Shown piece by piece: positions 25,701 through 38,496 of a DNA stretch of 64,000 bases; positions within the stretch are counted from its first letter, which is position 1; every line of letters begins with the position of its first letter. The translations under genes and the position numbers were made by a program. The DNA comes from Mastigias papua (taxonomy: Eukaryota; Cnidaria; Scyphozoa; Rhizostomeae; Mastigiidae): contig OZ025284.1 of the NCBI GenBank assembly GCA_964019165.1, forward strand, positions 481,501 through 545,500, given 5' to 3'. Under the pieces are notes generated by a model, which was not told the DNA's origin, did no database searches, and saw only the letters and a list, made by a program, of their open reading frames with translations.

Positions 25701-28700
25701 AGGCCCGTTCTAAATATACCGTGGTGTGATTATGGTCGCAAAGAAATTAGAAGTAAAACTTACCAAATGTGTATATGTCCAGTTGTAGAATCCATTCGAC
25801 TTTTGGACACCAGTAAACTGCCAATTTCATAATATCAGCTCTTCATCCGAACTCAGTTTTCGTACACATTTTAAAGCAACATTTCTGCTGACGTACTTTG
25901 CTGTCGACAGCGGCCGATTTGAAAACTTCAAGCATTGCTCTTGGCTTTAGAAAAATGCTCCTTGATTAATTGTGGAACATTTCCCTAGAGATCATGCATA
26001 TGAAATGAAGTAGAACGTGTAATGTGCTTAGCGGAATGTTGTTGCGGCTGTGCTGTGGAACAAGCCTCCCCAAAGGACCATTCCCTTTGCAAAGATCGAC
26101 AAGTGACCATAAAATGATACTTCTTTAAACAATAATCTCCATATTTATCTTCTATGAGATTAATCAAAATAATGTATATTTTATTTATGTTCTGTCTCAA
26201 AGGAATTGCGCGAACTGTTTCAAGATCAGACAGAGTGTTTGAGAGACATAGCAAAAGATTATGTATATATGGACCTAAAAGAAGACAGTGCTCATATTAG
26301 AGAGGTAGGCTCGTTTTGGTAAATGAAAATATATTTCTGTACTTGCTATGTTTGCCAAGTTTAGTTGTAAGTAGAAATCATTGTGTGATTAAACTTGAAG
26401 TAAACAACATAGAGAAATGGAACATAACCAAAGAGAAATGGTCATTATTGTGGTAGACCAATCGTTGTCCCTTGTTCGTTAGAATAAGGGGCCTACCTAG
26501 GTAACATGTTTACATTTTAAGCATCATAAATTATAATAAAAACTTGAAAATTTGCATTTGTATTTTCATGCTCAATGGTTGTATTTAGTTTCCAGATGAA
26601 CAGCTAGAAAAGGAACTCCAGACAGACGTTTTGCCTAAGTTAGGCATACAACTTATACAGAATGTTCATCAAATCAGAGATTTCAGTACAAGACTTTCCC
26701 TGGTTCGTCTAAAGGCAATAACAGGCTACCACAACGCAGTTTTGGGACATTTTGTAAAAGTTTTTATTGCCTGCAATGTCATTCACAATGTATATGTATC
26801 ATCAAAGGTAACTGGAGCTTATTCAGCGAAACTTTTGCTGTATTTCAGATATCATCTCTGAAACAAGAGTTTCTTATCGTGCATCAGTACGTTACAAGTT
26901 TACTCGATGAATTGGATGATAATCAGAAGCTCGCTCACCCGGAAGTTAAGGATTGTTTCAACAAATTTGATAAGGTGGGTACAATCAAAAGGAGGCAACC
27001 GTGGTTTATGACCTGAATTGTAGCTTAGTTAACAAGGGCGAAACTTTGGCTTGACATGTGGCCAACTTAGTCTGGTGTCAGACAGTCTGCTTACATAGGA
27101 AAGTTTGAGTTCACTTGGTCATTGTAAAAATCCAGGCCACTTTATCAATCGGACTAACGTTTTATAATGAGAACAAATACGTCAATCAACCAACCAACCA
27201 ACCAATCATTTAACTTCCTAGTGAATTCATTAACCATTCAATTCAACCCAAATCTCCGCTACATCGTCAGAAACTCTTTGAGAAGCTAAATAGCATTCTA
27301 CAACTCATTTAAAAATGAACCAGATATTTATTCTACTATATGATGATTCAATTAACCAGTTAATCAGCTAACCAGTGAATCAATAAATCAGTTAATCAAC
27401 GAATCAGTTGATCGGTATTTGAATACAATATCTTTTACTTTCTTGAAACTGTCAAATTCAACAAATCTTTCTATGAATTGCTTAGTAATATTTCATCTAT
27501 TTTAGGCCGTCAGGTTATTACTGGCCAAAGACAAGGAAAGCGATGAGCCTTCAGAAAAAATGCTTCAAGAAGTATGCAGTTTCATATATTTAAAATATTT
27601 CTTTAAGAAACCGCTCCTTTAGCGTAATAGCTGGAAATAAACTCACATAAGTTACTAAAACTATTTACTACAGCACGAAAAAGCGGTATCATGTTTTAGA
27701 CATACTGAAAAGCTTTTTTTTCGTCCGACACTCGTCAGAGTATGAAACGTCGGATAGCGACCGAAAGGTGAACTGAAATATATAAAACTATTTACCTCAT
27801 AAATTTGGAGAATGAAGCACGTGATTAGATAGCTTCAGGCTCCTTCTCAGGGATTGTCCTTTTGAAATAATTTGATTGTACTGAAAGCAGAGAAAAATGT
27901 CGCGGTGGGAGGAGCTCAGGCTGAAAACATGCGCAGCGCAATGTGTGATGAAGCCTGTTTAAAGCAATTTGATTCTGCCATTTCATTACTGCAAAAGCTC
28001 ACGTGACTGATCGCTTGAATACGTAAAATAAGTTGTCTCATTTTCAGTGCTATGCTTCTCAATTTCATTCAGCATGACTAATTTTACAAACCAGTAATGT
28101 CGAGAACCGTTTAAGTGCTAAAACTCTCCTAAAGATTTGAAGAATAAGGAAGCTTTTCTTTACTCAAGACTCGCCCTATCCCGCGGAATGAGTCTACCGT
28201 AATTTTTCTTATATTCAAGGACATAAATGGCTTGATGTCTGATTTCAAAAAACAATGCGAATCGATGCAAGCAGAGCCAAACCTTGGTGCGTGCGGGAAG
28301 ACAGTAGAGTTGTTATATGATGAACATGGAATTATCGAGAAAATCGAGAGAATGATAAAATCAAAACAGAATCAACAAGATAAGATAAATACGCTTCGAA
28401 AACTTCAAAATGAGGTACTCCTGTGTCATTCTTTCACTCAATGTTTAAACTACTTGAGCTGAATTATGCTGTAATATATGGGTTATAAATTATGTTAAAT
28501 TACTATTATCTTTTGTTTCAAATCTATAAAAAGGACTTTTAGTACATTGTTAAGATGTAATTGTCCACAATGTAGAATATATAGGTCTGGTGCAAGATAC
28601 CTATCTCTGAAATGAAAAGTATAACCTTACAAAATTTAAAACTCTTACGCACAAATGATGGTAATATAATTGCAAAAATGACACTACGATCCTAAAATTT

Positions 28701-30211
28701 ACTATAGCAATCAAATTTTTCAGAATTTGTGTCTACTGAGAAATCTACGGAAGATTGATCAAATAGAATATTCAAAATTTATGGAGTTGATTCGCGTACT
28801 TCATTCAAATTTGTAAGTGGTTTTCTTATTTGCTTTCTTTATTTCATTGCTATTTATTAAAAATAAAAGTTTTGAGCAATTGTAAAATCATCAATAATTT
28901 ATACGTACATTTGTTTACTTTCAGATCAAAATCACGATTTGATGAAATTTTGCTTTCAATTGAGGGAAATTCACAACGTGATTTCGCAAAAGAGCTAAAC
29001 AGGTGACCTGGCATGAAAACATTTCCTTTATACAGTACAGAGCTATTGTGCATAAAATACATCGAGAAATGCCCAGTCACTAGCCATGAAAAAGTTAAGG
29101 GAGGCTCCAAACATGAAGTCAATTTGAAAGCACAACTTAATTTAACTCTCAACATATCTTCAAATCTAAAAATCCATACTACTCTGAATTCATTTAAAAT
29201 TAGCATTGATATCAAATTTGAAATCAGACTATATTTTCTCTTGTTTGTACTCGTTTACGAATGTTGCTTGTGGCAAGCGGTAATTTTTCAGGTAAACAGT
29301 CACTCTATTAATGAATTGTTGTTGCTGTTGCTATTATTCTAATCTAAATGTTTGGACGCATTTAAAAGCTTTTTTTTCATTTTTCAGTCTCATTTTGAAA
29401 TTTGCTTGTATGTTTTTGCTGTATGAGGCTCATCAGTGTGATGCCCAATAATAAGTTTTACTGATTATTCACTTCGATGTTTGACGTAGGAAATGGGTTT
29501 TTACATTCAGTGTCTTTATTATATTGTAAAGATGAAAAATCGCTCTTTAGCTATTTGGCAAATGAAGAAAGGCCTAAGGAACGTGAAGACAATGAGCAAA
29601 AAGCTCTTTTACAACCAAGCAAAACAAATAAGAAAAGGTATGCTAAGATTCTCATATAGTTTGAAATATTTTCAGTCATTTAAGAACAATTCTTTAGCAC
29701 ACAACACAATAAAGCACGTTATGAAGCTCTTTGATCTGAACAGAAGGAGAATGATGCCTTTCGTCTTCTGGACAGAACTATAACATAATTTTAAGATTCT
29801 TTTTCTTAAGAGTTGTGGTTAATTAGTAAAGATAGGATGTGCTCCAGCAGCTTTTTTTCCACAATATTTCTGTATTTATGTACGGTTGTTAATTTTTCCA
29901 TTGTAACTATTCTAATAAATTCATATTTAATATATGCAAGTTACTTTATGTATGTTAATTTATTCATGCTAATGTATTCATTGGATTATCATGTATAATG
30001 TGTCAGTATAATGTATATGTAAATGCAGTATGGCTAATGTATCCATGCCAATTCATTTATGTCAATTTATGCATGTCAACTCATGAATGCTAATTTATTT
30101 GTGTGTGTCGATTCATCTGTGATAATCTATTCATTTCAATTAATTTATGTTAAATTATTCAGGCGAAAGAACAAGATGACTAAGAAGAATGCAATTCAAC
30201 CAGAACCATAG
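10570..30211 (+). CDS. Single-pass membrane protein with long cytoplasmic helical region, EVC2/limbin-like
   Basis: Thirty-four exons join in phase, giving about 1536 residues: 10570-10853, 11477-11651, 12035-12621, 13168-13513, 14217-14433, 14583-14635, 15003-15050, 15346-15420, 15761-15874, 16547-16689, 17214-17303, 17663-17798, 18345-18458, 18878-19105, 19603-19682, 19950-20109, 20526-20598, 20935-21023, 21463-21571, 22094-22275, 22644-22741, 23157-23252, 24925-24997, 25551-25646, 26203-26304, 26589-26702, 26849-26974, 27506-27571, 28220-28414, 28724-28812, 28925-29002, 29388-29407 (least certain), 29532-29637, 30163-30211. A signal peptide and an ectodomain of about 570 residues rich in N-glycosylation sites precede one membrane helix (about 602-625); the rest is charged and mostly helical, ending in a basic tail (RRKNKMTKKN). 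Size, topology and a LRSNGDLSAENLQK-like segment resemble EVC2, a ciliary regulator of Hedgehog signalling. The ectodomain is longer than in vertebrates, so the name is tentative; the gene structure is better supported than the name. Confidence 0.6.
13701..13763. repeat. (GATT)n microsatellite
   Basis: About a dozen GATT units with slight interruptions, within an intron of the EVC2-like gene. Confidence 0.9.
18172..18266. repeat. Inverted repeat (hairpin) in an intron
   Basis: AACCTAATTGACCAATCATCATGC on the left is mirrored on the right by GCATGATGATTGGTCAACTAGGTT, with a loop of about 45 bp. It lies about 80 bp before exon 13 of the EVC2-like gene. It may be a small MITE remnant. Confidence 0.7.
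23611..24839. mobile_element. Probable non-autonomous DNA transposon, about 1.2 kb
   Basis: The termini AGGGTTCATA (23611-23620) and TATGAACCCT (24830-24839) are exact inverted repeats. CCCTGACTTTTCCCTGAC repeats occur near both ends, and AACCTGGAAAACCTGGAAAA lies on the - strand inside the right end. It fills most of an unusually long intron (23253-24924) of the EVC2-like gene. No transposase frame was seen. Target duplications are not clear, so the superfamily is undetermined. Confidence 0.55.
25139..25268. mobile_element. Short palindromic MITE with TA target duplication
   Basis: Ends TAGCTCGAAAAAGC and GCTTTTCCGAGCTA form inverted repeats, flanked by TA at 25137-25138 and 25269-25270, as for Tc1/mariner-type MITEs. 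It lies in an intron of the EVC2-like gene. Related sequences occur near 27671-27770 and 51200-51295. Confidence 0.6.
27671..27770. repeat. Second member of the palindromic MITE family
   Basis: It contains GCACGAAAAAGCGG and, on the reverse strand, GACGAGTGTCGGACGAAAAA followed by AGCTTTTCAGTATG. These match the arms of the 25139-25268 element. It is in an intron of the EVC2-like gene. Boundaries are approximate. Confidence 0.5.
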
Positions 30212-30696
30212 ATACTGCAGCAAAGCATTGACATAAATGAATATACATATATACATAAACCATTTGTTTGTAAATAAGACCAATAGCTTGCATTTTGCTT
30301 TATTTGTAAACACACTTTGGAAAACAATCATTTCCAATTTTAAATATTCCCATTGCCATGTTAAATTTGTGCAGTTCAAAACAAATCTGTTGGTTCACTG
30401 TGGTTTTTAAACGAGCACACCTTCTGTAGCATCCATTGGCAGAACTTTTTCATAACTCTTATCAATAGATTTATAATTTTATACAACAAGTCTAGCAATT
30501 ATTGCTTTTTTATAATTCTATAACAGCAGCTTGACAAGTAGCAACAAGTCTAGGAACAAAAGACACCTCACAAATACTGTGATGTCATAGAGTAAATTAA
30601 GGCAGAATCTGAATATATATGCAAAATGCCTGTAATACAAAGATAGCAAAAGAAATACATAATCTTGTGATATACAGAACTACAAAAATTAATCTG
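30212..30696. other. Convergent 3' ends of the EVC2-like gene and NHP2
   Basis: Only 485 bp separate the two stop codons, which face each other, so the 3' UTRs probably lie close together or overlap. No other element was recognised. Confidence 0.6.
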
Positions 30697-33600
30697 TTAT
30701 AATGGCAATGACAAAATACTTATCTGTGACAAACAGTCCACATAGTTATCTTTGTATGCATCATTTTCTTTGACCATTATAACACTTGTCGGTCGTTTTG
30801 TTTGGCTTGCCAATCCAAGGTCCTACCGAAAAAATACTCTTTTAATAATATTACTTTTCATTATTGTCTGCAGAGGTATATGATAAACAGAAAAGGAAAA
30901 CAATAAATGATAAACTTCTTGTAAGTTTCTTATTTACTATTGGCTGCCATTATTATCCCCAGAAGTCACGTTACAATGCTGAGGATTTTCCTGTTGATAC
31001 TATTTACTGATTTGGCATAACAAATCATCTTCATATGAAATTGCTAGACATTTCTGTTTGAATGTCATGTCTTCTAAAATTGATGATCAGAACAGCCACT
31101 TTCTTTGAAATGTGCATGATTTCATTCTTTTGTCATCATTGTCTCATCTCTAGTTACACACTAGAGACATAACATAATCTTTGAAAGTATATATATTCAA
31201 AATGCATTGACAGATAATTTTTGATGTGCTAGTTTTACTTACATAGGGTCTATTTTGTACAACAAAGAAGTGCATACAGGGCTTTCACACTCAGAAATCA
31301 TGGGGGCGTGTTGAATAACACAGGGAAACAGAGTGGGGCAGGATTAAAAATGATCTGATAACAGAACATAAATGAGCTTTCTCTACACAACATAACAAGC
31401 CTTCAACTAAACATTGAATTGAAAAATTTTGCGCACTCCAGATATTGTTCTCAACAGGGGAAATATATACACTGGGTGTGTTATTAATCACTCCCAAATG
31501 AACTCTTAGGTGCATACCTGCACGAGTGTGAGCTATTGTGCACCCCCCCCTGAAATCTTGGGCATATATGCTTCCCAAGTATGTCTGACTGGCTACTTAC
31601 CAAACGGCTTGGAACATAGCAATATGGCAAATTATTGTCCTCGCAAAGAACAGGAAAATGAGAAATTACATCTATTGGGGAAACATCACCAGCAAGAATC
31701 ACAAACCTAAAAAATAACAACTTTGTCAGAGGATATGTAGCAATAAACACTTATCAACAGATCAATGTATATAAATACATATATAAAAAGCCTTCTCCAT
31801 GAGAAAAATGGTTCATGTGTGATGCATCACATGCCATAAGAGCTGTTGAGTGCAGAATGGTATGTGATGCAAAAACTTTAATTTTGGGGGAAATATATAG
31901 ACCATTGAGGTCCCACTGTGGACTTCCTACATTTTCTTTTCATGAGTGAGGGCCCAGCATATATAATATTTTATATAAACACTGTTGAGTTTTGAACTTT
32001 AATGCCAAACCCTGTGCTTGATTTTTGGTAAGTAGCTTCCATTCCCAAGTACTTGGAAGCTATTTTTGTATAATTCAGCATATCCTGTCTTGAATGAGTT
32101 AATACAGGTTTTGACATTGAGAAAAATTACCCCCATGTTAAGAACCTTGAAGTATAAATCTGTAGGAAATTTACTTCCAAGTATCCTATTTACTTTATGT
32201 TAAAAGTACCTTACATTGGTGAGTATTTAATTGAATTAAGAAGAAATAATTAAGCAGGAGGGAAACAAATATTTAATTTCAAGACAGAAACAAATATTTT
32301 TTTCAAATGCAATACATAAACTGTGGCATGCAAATGCCATAATTTGCTCACAAGCCATTTCTGTTAAATGGGGTATGCAGCCACATTCATTTAGTTATTT
32401 ATATATATTGCCCAAGTTCTTCATTAACATCAAATTATAGATACACTTCAGAAAATGATAATTGATGTTAGTGTATAAAACAGGCTTTGATTGCATTAAA
32501 GATCATCTTCAGTTACAGATTAAGCAGATTATATTTATACAAGAACATTGAGACAAGTAATATACTCCTTAGGGATCTTACAGCAAAAACTATTCCATTG
32601 AGACAAAAAATGTGAAGTGCCTTGAAAGAAAAAAGCGAGAAACTAAAGGCTTAATCAGGCCTCTCTGATTAAGGCATGCAATTGCAGAAGCAAACCTCAG
32701 CATGTTCCTCCATGAGGCAATGCAACTGTTTCATCAAGCATGGTATTCTTGAAAATTAACCTGACTGAGCAGCTTGACAATAAAAAATGGAAATAACTCA
32801 TCCACTTCAAAATGACATGTTAACTAGTATGTTTGACTGAAAAGTGCTTATCCATCAAAATGCTAATCAGTTTTTTAAGAGCATATTCAATAGATGAGTT
32901 AGATTCACACAATTGGTTCAAAACTACACTACTTAAATAGTTAATGATTTTCTTCTGGAGCAAAACCACATTTATATATGAGACTCATAAAATGCATTTT
33001 GAAGGTGGCTATCAGGTTCTCTGCATGGGCAAGAGCAGTGGTCCATGTCAAACAAAAAGGCCTACTTAAAAGAACAAATGGATATTTCATTAACTACCCT
33101 TCTAACCTCCTACTTCTAGACAAGAGTACAGATTCAATATTTCATTAGATTTCTCAATTCCTAAGTGAATAATGGTTTGCTCACCCTGATTCCTTTTTTC
33201 GGATTGCTTTCCCAACCTCTTTAACTCCTCTTCTGAGACTCTTCTCTTTTGATGCTAGTGATAAAAATTCAAATAACATATTCAGCAATAATTCATGAAA
33301 CTAACTAACTTCATTGCTTTTTTCATAGCAGAATTTAAGATACATGGAGACACCAGCAGAAAAGATCTTAAGCACTGGACATAGAACAAGACAGAGAACA
33401 ACACACCACAAAACTTACTGAAATATCAAACAATGGTTTGTAGTGATATAGAAGATGAAGGTTTGAGCCATTTTTGCAAATGTTAGATTTCCTGCAAAAG
33501 ACTTCTATTTATCTATATAAAGAACCCATGTAGAATGGTATGCAACAAGGTGATAAGGTCTCCTAATATGTGACATCAGATAGAATTGGAAAGGCATTGG

Positions 33601-35997
33601 TACTTAAACAAAGTATTGGTGCTTTACTCTAACGTAAATTCACTAAAAAGCATTCTGCTAAGTTCTAATAAAACACTACTTTGGAAAGAAGTGTATTTTT
33701 GTCCAAAATCTCAGGTATCCCTTGAGATCTTGTGCTCTTCCCTTCCCAAATAAGGATGACTTAAGATTGAGTCAAATGGCTTGTCACAACCCAACTTCCT
33801 GATTATGCTATAAGTTGACTAACTGGAATGTCAACTCAATCAAATATCTCATATTAATTCCATTATGAAGACCAAATGTTCTTTCTTTTTGTCATCATTC
33901 TGGTCATAGGATTTATCACAAAGCTGTGTTTTGCACCTCACATATTGATCTCAAATATGCAGTTGAAACTTTCTAAGTGTGCACTACACGTTTCTTTTTT
34001 ATAGGAAAAACACTTTTTTCCTGAGGCTCAATTTTCTTAACTTTTCACGAATTTGAGGCTGAGATTTTCTTACCTTCTGAAGGAAAAAACTGGCTGAAAC
34101 AGGCTACTCTGTATTTGTTGGGCCACCAGAAGTCTCGAGCTTTGTACGAGAGTTTGCAAAAATGAGCCAATAACAATTTCTGGCATGTAAAGAAGATGAA
34201 CTGTAATTTTCTTAGCATTTTCTTGAACTTGAGCCTTGTGATTTTCTTAGGATTTTCTTAAGATTTTGGCCATTTGAGCCTCATTTTCTTATAAACTTTT
34301 TTCTTATAAAAAAACGTGTATTCAAAATCAGGAAAAATCTGCATTTCAGGTATGCACCTAACTAACTGGATCATGTTTTGCATCCATCTTTTATTTTTCA
34401 CAAGTTCTACTCTTACAAAAGTTCTACTCTTACAATGTTGGAGTCATAAAAATATTTAATGGAATGTGTTTGCGCAATGTCCCTCCCCCAGGACTATTAA
34501 TACCCTACTCAGTAAGTGTGTAGTGCCATTTCCCCTTAAAATATCTAGGGTGTGCAGCCACCATACTTTCCCAGACTGCACAGTATGGCTTTATTTAACA
34601 AGATTTCACTAAACTTCTAGGCTGATAAAGTAAAACCTGATTAATTTTCTCTGTTGCTTTCTCAGCTGGGAAATTCTATATTGAACAGCCTGTAATCAAG
34701 AGCCCTTTTTACTTCATCATATCATTACGACAGCAAGAAAATATTCAGAATAAATAATTACAACACGCCCTGTCACCTTTTTCAGCACCCTGTCACACTC
34801 ATTTCTGGGTGCGCAGTATCATTTGAGATAAAATATCTTGAGTTTGCTCCAAAGCTCTGCAGTGTGGATGCTTTCCATAAAGGTGTCTGCAGTGTTTTTG
34901 TTGCAGAAAAGAGTACTAAGGGCAATTTCATTTCAAAATTATGCTGCACCTTCTTCTCCTATCTTCAATGACTTGAAGATTTTAAAGTTGCATGATCTTT
35001 TTCAGTTAAAATTGCTAAGCTTTGTTTATGAATGTGTTAATAAAATCTCTCCTGCAAACTTTCATACTTTTTTTGATTCATTGGCAACTGTTCATCAATA
35101 TGGTACACGGCAAGCTACCAAAGGTGATATTTTTCTAATTCAAAAAAATACCCTCCAATATGGTCTTAGGTCAGTGCGTTACTGTGGAGCAAGGTGCTGG
35201 AATGACATTCCTGTGGACATCAAAAGATCACCATCTGTTAAAAGTTTTCGACTAAAACTCAAAGCATTCCTTTTTGAAAAGAGTTATTAATAGGTGTTAT
35301 TCATAAATCTGCATTTTTAGGCTGTTTTTTTTGCCAGTAGACAGGGAATAGTCCCTGTCTAACTGGGGTTGATACTAAACATGGCTAAGACAATCTGCTT
35401 TTCACATAAAATTTTTAGCTAAAATGATTGCTTCCTAATTTAACCAGGGGGTGCTCTCTCCTCGATTAGTTTTTTAACTATTGAGAGAGTTCCTCCTCTA
35501 AGTAATTCCCTCCATACAATTTATTTGTTATGTATTTGTAAAATGTTTTAGTTTAAATTGCTTCTTTTCTGTAGGTATTTTCATTAAATTGTATGTAGTG
35601 AATTTAAAATGAGAACTGGACTGAACTGAACTGAAAGGACTCCTTCACAGTAAATTCCTCTCTTTGTCCCATAGTCTTGATATTGTTTTGATACATAATC
35701 AACTTAGTCTAATTCATAATTTGTTTGCCAACATTGCAGTAGAAATCAAGCCCAAAGTTTAAATGAAAAGGACAATAAAAGTAGGTAAGGAATGAAAAGA
35801 TAGATCTATGTACCTTTCTTAATCGTTTTGTATAGCTTCTTAGTAAACTTCTTGCTTGCCAGTGGTTTTGCAATTACATTTACTTTTGTTATTAATTCTT
35901 TATATGGTGGTCTTTCCGCTTGATCTAAGTCCTCTTTCGTGTCAACTGCATCCTCTTCTTCTTTCTTAATTTTGACAGTACCTTCTGTCTTCCCCAT
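30697..35997 (-). CDS. NHP2: H/ACA ribonucleoprotein complex subunit 2
   Basis: Exons 35997-35814, 33254-33185, 31706-31601 and 30822-30697 join in phase to give 161 residues (human NHP2 has 153). After an acidic, lysine-rich start come YKELITKVNVIAKPLASKK, the RRGVKEV helix, FVILAGDVSPIDVISHFPV and CEDNNLPYCYVPSR, the L7Ae/NHP2 RNA-binding core, then DLGLASQTKRPTSVIMVK. It ends in SLPL, like the human protein. NHP2 binds H/ACA snoRNAs with dyskerin, NOP10 and GAR1 and acts in rRNA pseudouridylation and telomerase RNP stability, in the nucleolus and Cajal bodies. All introns are GT-AG. Intron 1 (about 2.6 kb) carries a MITE and a retrotransposon 3' end. Identity is secure. Confidence 0.95.
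33987..34318. mobile_element. Tc1/mariner-like MITE with TA target duplication
   Basis: A 332-bp element begins CACGTTTC and ends AAACGTG, with TA immediately outside on both sides (33985-33986 and 34319-34320). The inverted arms include TATAAGAAAA-type tracts and a GAGGCTCAA block. It lies in intron 1 of NHP2. A diverged relative lies at about 58570-58873. Confidence 0.7.
34838..35633 (+). pseudogene. 5'-truncated non-LTR retrotransposon: reverse transcriptase C-terminus and tail
   Basis: An open frame to the TAA at 35288-35290 carries the C-terminal region of CR1/jockey-type reverse transcriptases: ILKLHDLFQLKLLSFVYECV, YGTRQATKG, LRSVRYCGARCWNDIPVDIK and SVKSFRLKLKAFLF. It has no catalytic domain. 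About 330 bp of 3' UTR end in a short tandem repeat (ACTGAACTGAACTGAA), as in elements with microsatellite-like 3' tails. It sits in NHP2 intron 1, opposite to the gene. Confidence 0.85.
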
Positions 35998-36416
35998 ATT
36001 GAATTCACAAAGAGCATGCTTTATTGTTTGTTAGCCTCCTGGTCAACATGCACTATAACGAGACCACAAATATTTACGTCATTGCTGATGGTAGCTTTGC
36101 GTTAGGTTTTCTGTTTTTTTCTGGATTTTTAAAGCAAAACATGCATTCATAGATAATTGTTGGAGGGGCAAAGAGAGGTAGTCCATGTTTGCTTCAATAG
36201 AGAATTAATCGAAATACATATGAACTTCTAAAAGAAGACAAAAGTCACCGGTGCCTAGGAGCGACAATGTGAGTGGATGGGAGGGGAGTCAGTCCCGATG
36301 GTAGCGTAACAGTGTTGGGGCAGTTGGTGTCCAGTGCATGCGTGACGTTTATATTTAAGAATTCCACACCATCCCCACTCAAACAGCCATATGAGTGCAA
36401 GAAAACAATCTGCTAT

Positions 36417-36744
<328 letters not shown>

Positions 36745-37854
36745 TCTGCTATGTGTTTTGAGTTTCGGTAGAGATGATCTCTTTAGGCACGAATTGCCCA
36801 TTAACATTCAATGTAGACCAAACTAATACTCGAAAGCATATGTACTGCTCATTTACAACCACAAGTAGGAAAATTGTCCAGGGAGTCTAAATAAGGACTC
36901 AGAGCAACATAGTTTCGAAGTCTTCCGCATTCCGCATGAGTCTCCAGCAATGCAGTGTCTTTTTCAACCAACCCCCAGCAAAGGCAAAATGAACAAGGCA
37001 GCTACACAATAATAATTCGTAGAACTATTTCTTTTCACCATTCTTATTTATCATGTTGCTATTGGATACTGATATCTTCCTTTCTAACTGAAAAGCCAAT
37101 TTCTCCAGCGTATTGATATTCAAAGCCTGGTAACTATGGTGTAAAAAATGGAAAAACGATATGATATGCAAAGTGCTTGGTGATATGGGTTTCGGTAGAG
37201 ACTAGAGAGGCTATTTGATGTCTTGTGACTTTAAAACTATAGATTTGTATGAATAAGGCTATGACAATTGTTCGCTTGGTGGTGATGGAACTTTTTATCG
37301 ATATGCGTCACAAATATAAGTTTTTCGTACTTTTTATGATAGATTGGCGGAGACCAGCACTTCACATACAAACTAACAAATGAATCTTAAAGAACTAACA
37401 ATACACTGTCTAAAGAGCACCTGTTAATAAGCACTGATATGCTATTTTCATACTGAAAGGGATACAATAAATTACCGCCCCCCACCCCACCCCTCTCAAA
37501 TGTTCTGACTGTCTTCTTGTGAACAAACTACCGACAGGAACTGTTGAACTTGACTGCTGCTCCTACAAGTGAGCCTTAAAAAGTGATGTTATGACCACAC
37601 CTTTAAAGGAGTACGGTGGTCAGCCTGAAGGTAGCAATGTGACAATCCGTTCGTCCATAGCAGGAACCCTCTCTAAAATACAAAGACCTGATGAACCATA
37701 TAACAATGAGTGATGTACAACAAAATAACGATTTGAGATTTGTGTATCATTTTGAATTATGCTCATAAATCTAAACTGCCTTACAAAAAGATGAAACTTT
37801 GCAATATCTATGATAAACTATTTACAATATGGTTACAAAAAGTGCTTGACCTAA

Positions 37855-38496
37855 GGCCTGGTTCATACGGCATACTATGCATATGCTGTGTAAAATGTGT
37901 CATTTGAATCGAACTAAATAAAAATACGGCAGTTGATTTAAACCACAAGAGCAGCACATAGTGCGAAAATGAAAAAATGAAGTGGGCTCTTTTAAAAATG
38001 TGACAAAACGAAATGGGAGGCAACGAAGGGTATTGGCAGTGCTAACACAAGCTATCCATATTTTAGAGAAAATATGCCATGCGTTGGCGCGTAAGCTAGT
38101 CATCTGTCGCTTAGTCATCTTCAAAAGTCACACATCGGCAGACAAACTGTAACTGTAAATGCACTACAGGCATATTTTGTGCTGATCCTTTGCTACAAAC
38201 TCTGCCAAAATCCTTGGAACATCCAATACTTAATGCATGGCAGTTAGTAATAATAGGATTCCGGTCTACATGACAGGGTTAAAACCCCCTCTCCCTCCTA
38301 AAAGCAATATTGAAATGAGGGATTACATTTAGCACGGCACAAGAAAATTACGGCGTCTGAATCCGAACCAACCTTTGTCGTTTAGTGCGGCAAAAGACGT
38401 CGAACTAAATAGTTGCGTCGAATAAAATGGAAAATGTTGTACTTAATAACATCTATTTAATGCGAAACATGAATAATATGCCATTTGAACCAGGCC
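37855..38496. mobile_element. PIF/Harbinger-type MITE with TAA target duplications
   Basis: The 642-bp element begins GGCCTGGTTCATACGGCATA. Its right end, read on the - strand, is GGCCTGGTTCAAATGGCATA, so the terminal repeats run at least 20 bp with few mismatches. TAA flanks both ends (37852-37854 and 38497-38499), fitting the TWA target of Harbinger elements. No transposase frame is present. Confidence 0.85.

Noticed and set aside
30155..30379. 74-codon - strand frame at the 3' end of the EVC2-like gene
   Set aside because: It overlaps the last exon in antisense and shows no conserved pattern.
8229..35997. Possible intronic snoRNAs in SNRPG and NHP2, frequent snoRNA host types
   Set aside because: I found no convincing paired C/D or H/ACA boxes by eye; a snoRNA covariance-model scan would settle it.
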